64,000 bases of DNA from JACPHD01 sp964431805 (GTDB lineage Bacteria; Patescibacteriota; Patescibacteriia; Patescibacteriales; GWC2-42-12): NCBI GenBank assembly GCA_964431805.1, contig CAYSKV010000004.1:15477-79476 (forward strand). Reading direction: 5' to 3'. The position numbers were made by a program, and so were the translations under genes. This document shows, in pieces, positions 33,980 through 42,610 of this stretch. The notes below the pieces were generated by a model, which worked only from the letters and a program-made list of their open reading frames with translations, was not told the origin of the DNA and did no database searches. Numbering within the stretch: the stretch's first letter is position 1; every line of letters begins with the position of its first letter.

Positions 33980-36472
33980 ATGAATTTACAAAATTTTTTA
34001 TCACTAAATGGTCTTTTAACCGGAATCATAGCCGCTGTTTTTGGTTTCATGGTTATTTTTAAAGATCGAAAAAATATTATTAATCAAACCCTTTTTGGCC
34101 TAACTATGACTACCGCTCTTTGGCAACTTGGTTATTGGCGTTGGTTAATGATTTATGATAATCAAGATTTAGCTTTATTTTGGTGTCGAGTTTTATCAGT
34201 CGGTTCTCATTTTCTCGCAGTTTTTTATTTTCATTGGATTGTTTCTTTGTTGGGTTTGAATAAACAGAAAAAAAAGCTTATTTTTGTTTCTTATTTTGTA
34301 GCTGGTATTTTTTTGTTTTTTATTTTTTCCCCTTGGTTTGTCAGTAGTGTTGAGCCCGTCGGAAATTATTTTGCTTTTTGGCCTAAAGCCGGTTTTTTAT
34401 ATTCTATTTACATAGTTTTAATGTTTTTGGGTTTAGCTCCTTATGCTCTTTTTTTACTTTTCAGACATTATAAAAAATCTGTTGGTCAAAAAAGAAATCA
34501 AATAAAATATGTTATTATTGCCACAATTCTCGCTTTTGGTGGGGGAGAAACTAATTTTCCTCTTTGGTATGATATTCCTATATTGCCCATAGGAAATGTA
34601 TTAGTCGTGTTATATCCAATTCTTTTTTCTTATGCAATTATTAGACATCGTTTAATGGATATAAAGTTTGTTTTACGCCAATCCTCCGTCTATCTCTTTT
34701 CCCTGGCCACAGTTTTAATTTTTATGACGACCGTTAAATTGATTTCTGCTCAATTATTTACTGCTCCTCCAATTTGGATTGATTTATTGGTTCTATTAAT
34801 TGCTGTTTATATTTTTTCGCCTATTAAGCATTATTACTATCGTTTAGCTAATAAATATTTCTTCTCCTCTTTGTATGATAGCCGCGAACTAATTGCTGAT
34901 TTAAGCGATAAACTCCGCTCTACCATTGAAATCGGTAAAATCTATGAATATGTTTCAGAAATTTTAGTTAATGCTTTGCACGTGACCGCTTTTGGCGTTG
35001 TGTCTTTTGATGAAAAAAAACAAGTTTATATAACCCAGTATGGTCAAGGCTTAAACATCGGCCAACAAGAAATATTCCCAGGCAGTAAAGAAATATATAA
35101 AATTTTTACTAAAAGAAATCAGCCGATCATTGTTGAAGAAATAAAATTTAGTAATTTTAAAATTAATAAGTCAATTTTAAATTTACTCACTAAAGCAAAC
35201 GTCGCCCTGTTATCTCCTCTAAACATGAAAGATAAAACAGTCGGCATGATGGTATTTGGCCCTAAAGAATCCAAAGACCCTTTTAACGAAGAAGATTTAA
35301 AAGTTCTAGAAATTTTAGGCACGCAAATCGCTTTTGCCATGGAGAACGCTTTGCTCTACGCAGAATCGGTAAAATTTAATATCCAATTGAATGAAGAAAA
35401 AAATAAAATTGCGGCTATTATCGCTAACTTTATCGACCCGATTATCTTTGTTGACCGCTATAATAATATTAACCTCATAAACCCGGCCGCTAAAAACATC
35501 CTCGGTTTAACAGAAAAAAGCTTGGGCGTAAGCATAGATACTAGCAATAATTGCCCGATGTCTAACTTCCGTACCGTCATCAAAAAAGAGTTTCAGATTA
35601 AAGAAATTGGCAATTTAAAATCAACTGATCATCATAGCGAAGAAATGTCTATTTTAGTTAATAACCAAGAATTAATTTATAAAATTACAACCATCAGGGT
35701 TTTTGATGATCAAACAAACCACCTAGGCCTCATGAAAATTTTCGTCAATCTCACCCGCGAAAAAGGCATTGATAAAATGAAATCAGAATTTATCTCTATC
35801 GCCGCCCATCAGCTAAGAACCCCACTCTCAGCCATTAAATGGGTAATTAAGATGATATTAGACGGGGATGCTGGAGAATTGTCTCTGGAACAACAAGAAC
35901 TATTAAACAAAGGTTATCTAAGCAACGAACGAGTTATTAGGTTAGTTAACGACCTATTGAACGTTTCTCGTATTGAAGAAGGCAAATTTGGGTTTAATTT
36001 TGAGAGCACTGATTTTAAAGAAGTTCTAGACACTTCCATTAGTAATATTGATAGTTTAATTGATAAAAGCCATCAAGAGCTCAAGATTGAAATCCCGCCA
36101 AAACTACCCAAGATATATTTAGATAAAGAAAGAATCATTATGGTAATACAAAATTTATTAAGTAATGCCATCAAATATACTCCAGAATATGGTAAGATTG
36201 AAGTAATTATTAAAGTTGACAAGCAGTACCTGAATGTTAAAATTAAAGACCAGGGGGTAGGCATACCGGCCGAAGATCAGCCAAAAATATTTTCTAAATT
36301 TTTCCGAGCGGCTAATGTGGTTAAATTAGAAACCGAAGGCAGCGGACTAGGCCTCTTTATGGTTAAAAACATCATCGAAAAACATAAGGGCCAAGTCAGT
36401 TTAAAAAGCGAAGAAGGCAAAGGCACGGAAGTTAGTTTTACTTTGCCGATAAATGGAATGATTAGTTTATAA
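33980..36472 (+). CDS. Sensor histidine kinase (7TM sensor-GAF-PAS-HisKA-HATPase), copy 2
   Basis: 830 residues, same architecture as the preceding kinase: a different seven-helix sensor (about 1-232), an identical GAF-PAS core, phosphoacceptor His610, and a related but diverged catalytic domain (SNAIKYTPEYG, DQGVGIP, GSGLGLFMVKNII). The gap to copy 1 is 31 bp and to the regulator 39 bp, so this is one signalling operon. The shared core and the C-terminal part use more C-ending codons (CTC, ATC, AAC) than the copy 1 ends, which suggests copy 2 was the donor of the shared block. Confidence 0.9.
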   Translation: MNLQNFLSLNGLLTGIIAAVFGFMVIFKDRKNIINQTLFGLTMTTALWQLGYWRWLMIYDNQDLALFWCRVLSVGSHFLAVFYFHWIVSLLGLNKQKKKLIFVSYFVAGIFLFFIFSPWFVSSVEPVGNYFAFWPKAGFLYSIYIVLMFLGLAPYALFLLFRHYKKSVGQKRNQIKYVIIATILAFGGGETNFPLWYDIPILPIGNVLVVLYPILFSYAIIRHRLMDIKFVLRQSSVYLFSLATVLIFMTTVKLISAQLFTAPPIWIDLLVLLIAVYIFSPIKHYYYRLANKYFFSSLYDSRELIADLSDKLRSTIEIGKIYEYVSEILVNALHVTAFGVVSFDEKKQVYITQYGQGLNIGQQEIFPGSKEIYKIFTKRNQPIIVEEIKFSNFKINKSILNLLTKANVALLSPLNMKDKTVGMMVFGPKESKDPFNEEDLKVLEILGTQIAFAMENALLYAESVKFNIQLNEEKNKIAAIIANFIDPIIFVDRYNNINLINPAAKNILGLTEKSLGVSIDTSNNCPMSNFRTVIKKEFQIKEIGNLKSTDHHSEEMSILVNNQELIYKITTIRVFDDQTNHLGLMKIFVNLTREKGIDKMKSEFISIAAHQLRTPLSAIKWVIKMILDGDAGELSLEQQELLNKGYLSNERVIRLVNDLLNVSRIEEGKFGFNFESTDFKEVLDTSISNIDSLIDKSHQELKIEIPPKLPKIYLDKERIIMVIQNLLSNAIKYTPEYGKIEVIIKVDKQYLNVKIKDQGVGIPAEDQPKIFSKFFRAANVVKLETEGSGLGLFMVKNIIEKHKGQVSLKSEEGKGTEVSFTLPINGMISL
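34680..35824 (+). repeat. 1145-bp block identical to 32162-33306 (copy in kinase 2)
   Basis: Second member of the identical pair, in frame with the same reading frame, covering membrane helices 8-9, GAF, PAS and the start of HisKA. Confidence 0.9.
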
Positions 36473-36511
36473 TTTTATATTTATATATTAATTAAATTTA
36501 AACAAAATTAT

Positions 36512-37327
36512 ATGGCAACTAAAAAAAATGAAATTTTAAATGGAGGGAGCAACAAAATTTTAATTATTGAAGACGAGGATGCTTTAGCTAGCGTTTTATT
36601 AGCAAAATTCAAATTAGAAAAATTCGCAGTAGATATTGCTAATAACGGTGAAGAAGGTTTAAGTAAAATTGAATCTTGGCAACCAGATTTAATTTTACTT
36701 GATATTATTATGCCGAAAATGAATGGTTATGAAGTTTTAGAAAATTTACAAAAAAAGGGCAATAAAATTCCGGTGATAGTAATTTCTAATTCTGGTCAAG
36801 ACGTTGAATTAGAAAAAATAAAAAAGTTGGGAGCTCTTGACTATATAATTAAAACTCAAATTAATCCGGAAGAGGTTATAGAAAAAGCGATAAATGTTTT
36901 AAGCGGTCGCGTTGTGGTTAGCAGTAAAAAGGAAGATAATACGAAAACTGGCGTTAAGGTTTTATTAGTTGAAGACGATTCTTTTTTAAGAGATATCTGT
37001 TTTAAAAAGTTAAATAAAGAAGGTTTTAATGTTGATGTAGCGCTTAACGGAGAAGAGGCTGTAAAAAAAGTTAATGAATTTATACCAGCTATTGTTTTAT
37101 TAGATATTATTTTACCCGCCATGGATGGTTTCGAAGTTTTAAAGGCGATTCGTTCAAGTAAAAATAATGCTATTAAAAATGTGCCGGTTATTATGTTAAC
37201 AAATTTAGGACAAGAGGAAGATAACAGAAAAGCCTTAGCCTTAGGAGCTAATGATTATTTAGTTAAGGCGCATTTTACAACCGAGGAAATTGTTAAAAAA
37301 ATTAAGAGTAAATTGGGTTTAGAATAA
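36512..37327 (+). CDS. Double-receiver response regulator (REC-REC)
   Basis: 271 residues made of two CheY-like receiver domains. REC1 (about 16-130): IIEDED acidic pair, LLDIIMPKMNG with the phospho-Asp, IVISNSG, and the Lys in IIKTQ. REC2 (about 149-268): LLVEDD, LLDIILPAMDG, IMLTNLG, YLVKAH. There is no DNA-binding or enzymatic output, so it probably relays phosphate or acts by protein contact. Located right after two kinases whose HisKA domains are near-identical. Confidence 0.92.
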   Translation: MATKKNEILNGGSNKILIIEDEDALASVLLAKFKLEKFAVDIANNGEEGLSKIESWQPDLILLDIIMPKMNGYEVLENLQKKGNKIPVIVISNSGQDVELEKIKKLGALDYIIKTQINPEEVIEKAINVLSGRVVVSSKKEDNTKTGVKVLLVEDDSFLRDICFKKLNKEGFNVDVALNGEEAVKKVNEFIPAIVLLDIILPAMDGFEVLKAIRSSKNNAIKNVPVIMLTNLGQEEDNRKALALGANDYLVKAHFTTEEIVKKIKSKLGLE

Positions 37328-37380
37328 ATTTGTGTTATAATAAAATAGAAATTAGTTTATAAATTTATACAAACATTATT

Positions 37381-37749
37381 ATGCAAATTAAAGAAATAAA
37401 AAACATTAATAAAGTATCATTAGCTAAATTAATAGCTTTGATTTATGGTTTTGTTGGTTTTTTCACAGCTTTAATAGTGGCCATATCAACTATGGCTAAT
37501 ATTATCATGCAAAAAGATTTTGCCGGTTCAGTTATTTTAGTAACTCTATTTAATATTGGCGCCGGGTTACTTTTAGGGGTTTTAGTTTCTTTAGTTACAG
37601 CTTTAATTGGTTTTATTATCGGTTATATTTCCGCTGCAGTTTATAATTGGTTTAGTAAAAAAGTCGGCGGGATTAAACTAGAATTAGTAGATATCGCTGA
37701 AGTAAAAAAGGAGAGCAATATAACAGAAGATCAAAATAATTTAATTTAA
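37381..37749 (+). CDS. Small membrane protein, unknown
   Basis: 122 residues with two or three hydrophobic stretches (about 13-40, 45-90) and a hydrophilic C-terminal tail (GGIKLELVDIAEVKK...). Similar short proteins beginning I..I..V.LAK..ALIYG..GF are common in archaea and CPR, but I cannot name the family. An extended -10 element TGTTATAAT (37333-37341) precedes it. A CCCC-GTTC-GGGG hairpin separates it from the next gene. Confidence 0.65.
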   Translation: MQIKEIKNINKVSLAKLIALIYGFVGFFTALIVAISTMANIIMQKDFAGSVILVTLFNIGAGLLLGVLVSLVTALIGFIIGYISAAVYNWFSKKVGGIKLELVDIAEVKKESNITEDQNNLI

Positions 37750-37779
37750 TTTTGCCCCCGTTCGGGGATAAATAATTTT

Positions 37780-38073
37780 ATGCCTTTAATTAATGATAGT
37801 CATGATTTATTAAATATAGTTATTGCTTTATCAGTTCTATTATTTACTATATTTTCTTGCTGGGCGATTTATTATTTAGCTAGGATTTTACAGCAGATGT
37901 TTAAAGTTATTAAAGAAACACGCGATCGGCTTAATAAATTTGATGAATTGGTAAAAATGATAAAAGAAAAAATTGAACATAGCGCTTCATATCTGCCGTT
38001 AATTGTTGACGGTGTAAAAAAATTGGTTGATCTTATGAAAAGTCGGGCGGAGAAAAAGAAAAAAAGTAAATAG
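37780..38073 (+). CDS. Small anchored coiled-coil protein (DUF948-like)
   Basis: 97 residues: one N-terminal membrane helix (about 10-32) followed by a continuous amphipathic helix (IKETRDRLNKFDELVKMIKEKIEH) and a lysine-rich end. The plan resembles DUF948-type proteins. Role unknown. Likely in one transcript with the preceding membrane protein. Confidence 0.6.
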   Translation: MPLINDSHDLLNIVIALSVLLFTIFSCWAIYYLARILQQMFKVIKETRDRLNKFDELVKMIKEKIEHSASYLPLIVDGVKKLVDLMKSRAEKKKKSK

Positions 38074-38090
38074 AATAATAAAACTTATAC

Positions 38091-38124
38091 AAAAAAAGAG
38101 GTTAAAATGACCTTCTTTTTTTAT
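38091..38124 (+). terminator. Intrinsic terminator
   Basis: AAAAAAAGAGGTTA / TGACCTTCTTTTTTT, T-run on the plus strand, after the coiled-coil gene. Confidence 0.75.
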
Positions 38125-38126
38125 AA

Positions 38127-38160
38127 ATAAAAAAAGAGACCTTTGTTATATCGGTCTCTT
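38127..38160 (-). terminator. Intrinsic terminator (minus strand)
   Basis: AGAGACC (38135-38141) / GGTCTCT (38153-38159) with a T-run on the minus strand, closing the small membrane-protein gene. Confidence 0.75.
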
Positions 38161-38191
38161 GCGCAGATGTTTTATTCCGTTAGGAGTTGCT

Positions 38192-38443
38192 TTAAATTAG
38201 GTTTGAGTAGGATTTATTTTTTTTGCGTTTAAACTCACAATGAAAAATAAAAGTCGAGATACCAGCGAGCATCGTCATCAAAGAGACGACAGACACAAAA
38301 GAGAAAATGTCATAATAATTCGCTGGCTGGTTAGAAAAAATTATTTTTTGGAACAGTTCTTCTGCTGTCGGCCATAATAAAAATGATATAGCCGTAGCGC
38401 TGGCAACAAACAAGAAAAGTAAATAAGTTGTTCGATTTTTCAT
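38192..38443 (-). CDS. Small two-helix membrane protein, unknown
   Basis: 83 residues with two hydrophobic helices (about 6-24 and 46-68) joined by a polar loop, and a basic C-terminal end (FKRKKNKS). A very strong SD (GGGAGGGG) sits 4 nt before the ATG, one of the few in this window, which supports a real gene. Not recognised. It follows topA on the same strand and has its own terminator. Confidence 0.65.
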   Translation of the reverse strand: MKNRTTYLLFLFVASATAISFLLWPTAEELFQKIIFSNQPANYYDIFSFVSVVSLMTMLAGISTFIFHCEFKRKKNKSYSNLI

Positions 38444-38483
38444 TTTTTCCCCTCCCTGTCTTTTTTTTATTTTTTTAATAATG

Positions 38484-40712
38484 CTATTTTATATATCCAC
38501 AATCTTTATTAGAGCATTTAACTTCGCCTTTTTTCGCGTCTTCTATTAATAAGCTATCGCAGTCCGGGCATTTTTCTCCAGTTGGCTTACCCCAAAAAGC
38601 GGTTTTGCAATCCGGATATTGATTACAGGCGTAGAAAATTCCTCGTTTACTGCGTTTCTGTACGACCTCGCCTTTACCGCAAACCGGACAGGTTATGCCA
38701 GTGCCATTATTTCCGCCGCCAATATTTTTTAAATTTTTACATTTCGGATAGCCGGTGCAAGCTAAAAATGGCCCGAATTTTCCAACTTTAATCGCCATAG
38801 CTGAACCACACTTTTCGCAAACCTCGTCTTTATATTTTTCTTTTAATTCTTTAATTTCTTCGTTATCGGTTTGGCCGTTGCCGTTTTTGTCTGCGCCAGG
38901 CATTGATTTTATATTTTTACATTCAGGAAAAGCGCTGCAGGCTAAAAATTTTCCATAGCGGCCGGTTTTAATAATCATAGGCGCGCCGCATTTATCGCAA
39001 ACTTCAGTTGATTTTTCTTCAGGCATAATATCATTTTTATTTATAACTTCGTATTTATTTTCTAAATTAGTGTGAAAAGGCTCGTAAAATTCTTTAATTA
39101 TCGGTTGCCATTTAGCCTCGCCCTCAGCGATTAAATCCAAATCATTTTCTAATTTAGCGGTAAACTGGTAATCCACAATTTTAGGGAAATGCTCAACTAA
39201 TAAATCGTTAACTACAAAAGCGATATCAGTCGGCGCTAAGCGTTTATTTTCGTCGCGTTGCACATAATTTCTGTCAACGATTGTGGCTATAGTCGGAGCA
39301 TAAGTTGATGGTCGGCCAATACCATATTTTTCTAATTCTTTTACTAGGCCAGCGTCAGAATATCTGGCTGGTGGTTTTGTAAAATGTTGTTCTTTTTTTA
39401 TTTCTTCTAAATCAAGTTTTTCTTTTATTTCTAATTCCGGGAGTTCTATTTCCTGACTTTTTTCCGGATAAATTTTTAAATAGCCGTCGAATTTTAAAAT
39501 TTGGCCGTTAGCTCTAAATTGATAAGGCGTGTTTTTAGCTTCAACATCAACGGCCGTGGCGTCAACTATGGCTTCGCTCATCTGCGAGGCTACAGCTCTT
39601 TGCCAAATTAATTTATATAATTTATTTTGATTAGGATTTAATTCGCTTTCTACGGATTCCGGGGTGCGCGAGGCTTCGGATGGGCGAATAGCTTCATGAG
39701 CTTCTTGCGCGCCTTTAGATTTAGTTTTAAAGCGGCGCGGCGAGGAAAGTGCGTAATTAGCGCCTAAATTAGAAGTTAAATATTCGGTCGCTTCGTTTAA
39801 AAATTTATCAGCTAAATTTAGCGAATCGGTTCTCATATAGGTTATAAAACCTACTTCATAAAGTTGCTGGGCTACCATCATAGTTTGCTTGGCCGAAAAG
39901 CCGAGCCAGCGGTTAGCGGTTTGCTGTAAACTTGAAGTGGTAAAAGGTTTTGGCGGTTGTTTTTTAGTTTGTTTTTTTTCTAAGTTGGTTACAAAATATT
40001 CAGCATGATCAAGATCGTTTAAAATTTTTGAAGCTTCCTGCTCATTTTTAATTTCTAGTTTATCAATCGTTTTATTGTTGATTTTATTTAATCTGACTAA
40101 AAATGGCAGTTGCTTTTTATTTTTTAAAATTGCCGAAATAGACCAGTATTCTTGCGTGATAAATTTTTTTATTTCTTGTTCACGTTCAACAATTAAACGA
40201 ACTGCCACCGATTGGACTCGTCCAGCAGACAAACCTTTAGCTACTTTTTTCCATAAGAAAGGGGATAGTTCATAACCGACTAAGCGATCAAGAATTCTTC
40301 TGGCTTGTTGGGCATTAACCAATTTCATATCAATTTTTCTCGGGTGTTCTAAAGCTTCCATAATCGCTGGTTTAGTAATTTCATGAAAGACGATGCGGTC
40401 AGTATCTTTCGGGTCAACTTTTAGAGCTTCGGCCAAATGCCAAGCGATTGCTTCTCCTTCGCGGTCTTCGTCGGTTGCCAGAACAATTTTATCTGATTTT
40501 TTAGCTAATTCCTGAAGTTTTTTAAGATTTTTTTTAGCTTTTACTGGCACAACATATTTAGGTTCAAAATCATGTTCAATATCAATACCCATTTTACTGA
40601 CCGGTAAATCGCGTACATGGCCGAAAGAAGATTCAATATTAAAATCAGAGCCTAAAAATTTAGCTATAGTTTTTGCTTTAGTTGGAGATTCGACAATGAC
40701 TAATTTTTTCAT
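38484..40712 (-). CDS. topA: DNA topoisomerase I
   Basis: Type IA topoisomerase that relaxes negative supercoils. 742 residues: TOPRIM domain (MKKLVIVESPTKAKTIAKFLG, with DEDREGEAIAWH), the gate domains with active-site Tyr in GFITYMRTDS, GIGRPSTYAPTI, and a C-terminal array of four four-cysteine zinc ribbons (CDKC...CSAFPEC, CEKC...CTGYPKC, CPVC...CNQYPDC, CPDC...CSNKDC; about 575-740). Normal length for a bacterial TopA. dprA precedes it by 39 bp on the same strand. Confidence 0.97.
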   Translation of the reverse strand: MKKLVIVESPTKAKTIAKFLGSDFNIESSFGHVRDLPVSKMGIDIEHDFEPKYVVPVKAKKNLKKLQELAKKSDKIVLATDEDREGEAIAWHLAEALKVDPKDTDRIVFHEITKPAIMEALEHPRKIDMKLVNAQQARRILDRLVGYELSPFLWKKVAKGLSAGRVQSVAVRLIVEREQEIKKFITQEYWSISAILKNKKQLPFLVRLNKINNKTIDKLEIKNEQEASKILNDLDHAEYFVTNLEKKQTKKQPPKPFTTSSLQQTANRWLGFSAKQTMMVAQQLYEVGFITYMRTDSLNLADKFLNEATEYLTSNLGANYALSSPRRFKTKSKGAQEAHEAIRPSEASRTPESVESELNPNQNKLYKLIWQRAVASQMSEAIVDATAVDVEAKNTPYQFRANGQILKFDGYLKIYPEKSQEIELPELEIKEKLDLEEIKKEQHFTKPPARYSDAGLVKELEKYGIGRPSTYAPTIATIVDRNYVQRDENKRLAPTDIAFVVNDLLVEHFPKIVDYQFTAKLENDLDLIAEGEAKWQPIIKEFYEPFHTNLENKYEVINKNDIMPEEKSTEVCDKCGAPMIIKTGRYGKFLACSAFPECKNIKSMPGADKNGNGQTDNEEIKELKEKYKDEVCEKCGSAMAIKVGKFGPFLACTGYPKCKNLKNIGGGNNGTGITCPVCGKGEVVQKRSKRGIFYACNQYPDCKTAFWGKPTGEKCPDCDSLLIEDAKKGEVKCSNKDCGYIK

Positions 40713-40751
40713 AAAAAATAAATGTCATTTTAGTGACAAATTAAATAATAC

Positions 40752-41843
40752 TTATCTGGCCAATACGTATTGCATACTGCCTAAATTTTTTACCATTCCT
40801 TTCATTTCCATGATAGTAAGTGTACTATTTATAATTGATGTGTCAAGTTTTGTCAACTGTTTAAGCTCGTCAATATGAATTGGCTCATAAGATAATCCCG
40901 CGAGAATTATTTTTTCTTCATTTGTATCAGGAATTACTTTTTTGTTTTCAATGTAAGAAGCCGCTTCGGCTAAATTAAGAGTTTCTATAATATCTTTAGC
41001 GCTGGTTACTAATTTTGCTCCCATAGCAATTAAGCGATTAGTGCCTTCCGAAGAACCGGAATAAATACTGCCGGGCACGGCAAAAACTTCTCGATTTTGC
41101 TCTAAAGCATGAAAAGCCGTAATTAGCGCGCCGGATTTTTCAGCGGCTTCTACAACTAAAGTAGCGTTAGATAGGCCGGAAATTATTCGGTTTCTTTGGG
41201 GAAAGTGATGCTTTAAAGGCATAGTGCCGATTGGGTATTCTGATAAAATTAATCCGCCGTGAGTCTGAATTTTATCCGCTAAATAGCGATTTTGTGAAGG
41301 GTAAATATTTTGTTGGTCAAGTCCGGAGCCTAAAACCGCTACGGTTTTTCCGCCAGCTTCAATCGCGGCTGAATGAGCTAGAGTATCTATGCCTAAAGCT
41401 AAGCCGCTCGTAATAGTTAAATTATTTAAACTTAACTCTCTGGTTAATTTTTCCGTAGCTTGCGCTCCGTAAGGGCTATATTTTCTGGCGCCGACCACGG
41501 CTAGTAAAAAACCGTTCAAAGCTTCTAAATCTCCGCGGTAATATAAGATAAAGGGCGGATCATAAATTTGTTTTAAAAGTTTTGGGTAAGCTGGATCTTC
41601 TATGGTTAAAGCTTTTAATTTTTCTTTGTTCAAATTTTCCAATAATTTTTCCGGTTCAACTTTATGTTTAAAAATTATGAATTCTTCAGCGATCTTTTCT
41701 TCAATGCCAGCGTGAATATAATCTTTTATCGTGGCTTTATAGGCGTTTTCAATATTAGAAAAATAATTTTTTAACTTTTTAAATTTTATTGGGCCGAATT
41801 TATAAAACTGGCTTAGCGCCAGCCAATATTTAAGATCATTCAT
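40752..41843 (-). CDS. dprA: DNA-processing protein DprA
   Basis: Loads RecA on incoming single-stranded DNA in natural transformation. 363 residues: a short N-terminal helical region, the Rossmann-like DprA domain (VVGARKYSPYG, SGLALGIDTLAH, GSGLDQQNIYP, SEYPIGTMPLKHHFPQRNRIISGLS, GSGALITA-like stretch), and a C-terminal winged-helix segment (about 300-360). Its presence, next to topA as in many bacteria, suggests retained competence. Confidence 0.95.
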   Translation of the reverse strand: MNDLKYWLALSQFYKFGPIKFKKLKNYFSNIENAYKATIKDYIHAGIEEKIAEEFIIFKHKVEPEKLLENLNKEKLKALTIEDPAYPKLLKQIYDPPFILYYRGDLEALNGFLLAVVGARKYSPYGAQATEKLTRELSLNNLTITSGLALGIDTLAHSAAIEAGGKTVAVLGSGLDQQNIYPSQNRYLADKIQTHGGLILSEYPIGTMPLKHHFPQRNRIISGLSNATLVVEAAEKSGALITAFHALEQNREVFAVPGSIYSGSSEGTNRLIAMGAKLVTSAKDIIETLNLAEAASYIENKKVIPDTNEEKIILAGLSYEPIHIDELKQLTKLDTSIINSTLTIMEMKGMVKNLGSMQYVLAR

Positions 41844-41892
41844 GTTTAATTTTTATTTTATATTAGCGATAATTATCTAGATTATTTAAGTC

Positions 41893-41921
41893 TTGACAGG
41901 ATGGTTTAGTTATGTTAATAT
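41893..41921 (+). promoter_or_regulatory. Consensus promoter of rod-shaped small RNA
   Basis: TTGACA (41893-41898), 17 nt, TAATAT (41916-41921). Start expected near 41928. Confidence 0.8.
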
Positions 41922-41927
41922 ACTATG

Positions 41928-42056
41928 ATATTTAATTTTATAGCGTTCAGTTTGTTACTTGCTTAAGGGCATAATTTATAAATAGTTTTCCTCCTTAATT
42001 ATTTATAAATTTTGAATCCCTTTTAAAGCAAGTAGCACATTGAGCGTTATTTTTTT
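41928..42056 (+). ncRNA. Unrecognised rod-shaped small RNA with CCUCCUU loop
   Basis: About 129 nt from a consensus promoter to a T-run. The arms 41942-41969 and 42018-42049 pair with a few interruptions, an AT helix follows (41972-41984 with 42000-42012), and the apical loop (41985-41996) presents UUUUCCUCCUU, the same sequence as the 16S anti-SD. The outer stem and final T-run (42050-42056) form its terminator. No open frame of note. Size and shape are 6S-like, but the central bubble of 6S is not clear. Confidence 0.65.
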
Positions 42057-42083
42057 GACAATTATCTTTTTTCATAATAACAT
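42055..42083 (+). promoter_or_regulatory. Promoter of the second structured RNA
   Basis: TTGACA (42055-42060), 17 nt, TAACAT (42078-42083). It begins in the T-run of the preceding RNA's terminator. Confidence 0.7.
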
Positions 42084-42089
42084 ATTTAG

Positions 42090-42228
42090 ACGTAACCACA
42101 AATAGTATTTAGAATTTTGTCTAGGAGTGGTGAAAGTTAAACCTCCCTCCTGGTTTGGCTGGAGCCTTAAATCGGGGTTATCCCTATGCTTCTAGACAGA
42201 ATTGTAAATAGTATTTGTTGTTTTTATT
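42090..42228 (+). ncRNA. Unrecognised structured RNA closed by a 27-bp stem; possible cis-regulator of the next gene
   Basis: A 27-nt arm (42098-42124) pairs with 42192-42218 with only three non-Watson-Crick positions. Inside are about three short hairpins: GGAG...CUCC, UCC-UGGUUUGGCU-GGA, and GGG-GUUA-UCCC. A U-rich stretch follows (42219-42230). The unit CCCUCCU at 42145-42151 is exactly complementary to the SD AGGAGGG (42264-42270) of the following gene. No match to riboswitch cores I know, and no T-loop for a tRNA. Confidence 0.6.
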
Positions 42229-42274
42229 TATTGGTCATTATAACTAATTATTTAAAGAGATTGAGGAGGGTATA

Positions 42275-42595
42275 ATGAATGCTATAGAAATGACGGTTAA
42301 AGTTGTTGACAGGAAAAACGAAGGAGATATTCATAATGATGATTTTATTTACGGCGGCTGGAAAGATGAAGATGAGAAAAAAGAATTCGTCCAGTATTTA
42401 AGGCTTGGGCGCTTCTTTCAAGCCCAACACGAACACTTAAAACAGCTGACAGTATTAAAGAATGACAAAGAAATAGTGCGAGCAGTTATTGCTGGAGAAA
42501 CTAATAATGAAAATATTCTGCGCGATGCTCGCAACGAATACCTCTACTTTTTTAAAGCAAAACATGGTAAACTCCCCAGCTTTAAGAAACAATAA
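42275..42595 (+). CDS. Hypothetical 106-residue cytoplasmic protein
   Basis: Not recognised. Hydrophilic, mixed charged, no signal or membrane segment: N-terminal strand MNAIEMTVKVVDRKNEG, then FIYGGWKDEDEKKEFVQYLRLGRFFQAQHEHLKQL and a C-terminal helix ending in FFKAKHGKLPSFKKQ. It has one of the strongest SDs in the window (GAGGAGGG, 4-nt spacing) and its own terminator, so it is a real gene. The structured RNA directly upstream may control its translation. Confidence 0.7.
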   Translation: MNAIEMTVKVVDRKNEGDIHNDDFIYGGWKDEDEKKEFVQYLRLGRFFQAQHEHLKQLTVLKNDKEIVRAVIAGETNNENILRDARNEYLYFFKAKHGKLPSFKKQ

Positions 42596-42610
42596 TTAAC
42601 AAAAAATACA

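Noticed and set aside
37750..37779. CCCC-GTTC-GGGG hairpin as terminator
   Set aside because: Only a 4-bp stem and no T-run directly after it; probably an intercistronic hairpin at most.
41941..42056. 6S RNA identity for the rod-like RNA
   Set aside because: Shorter than usual and without a clear central bubble; left as unrecognised.
42121..42200. Possible tRNA or known riboswitch inside the structured RNA
   Set aside because: No TTCGA-type T-loop, no CCA-side acceptor pairing of tRNA length, and none of the cores of SAM, TPP, cobalamin, purine, THF, ZTP or T-box elements was recognised.
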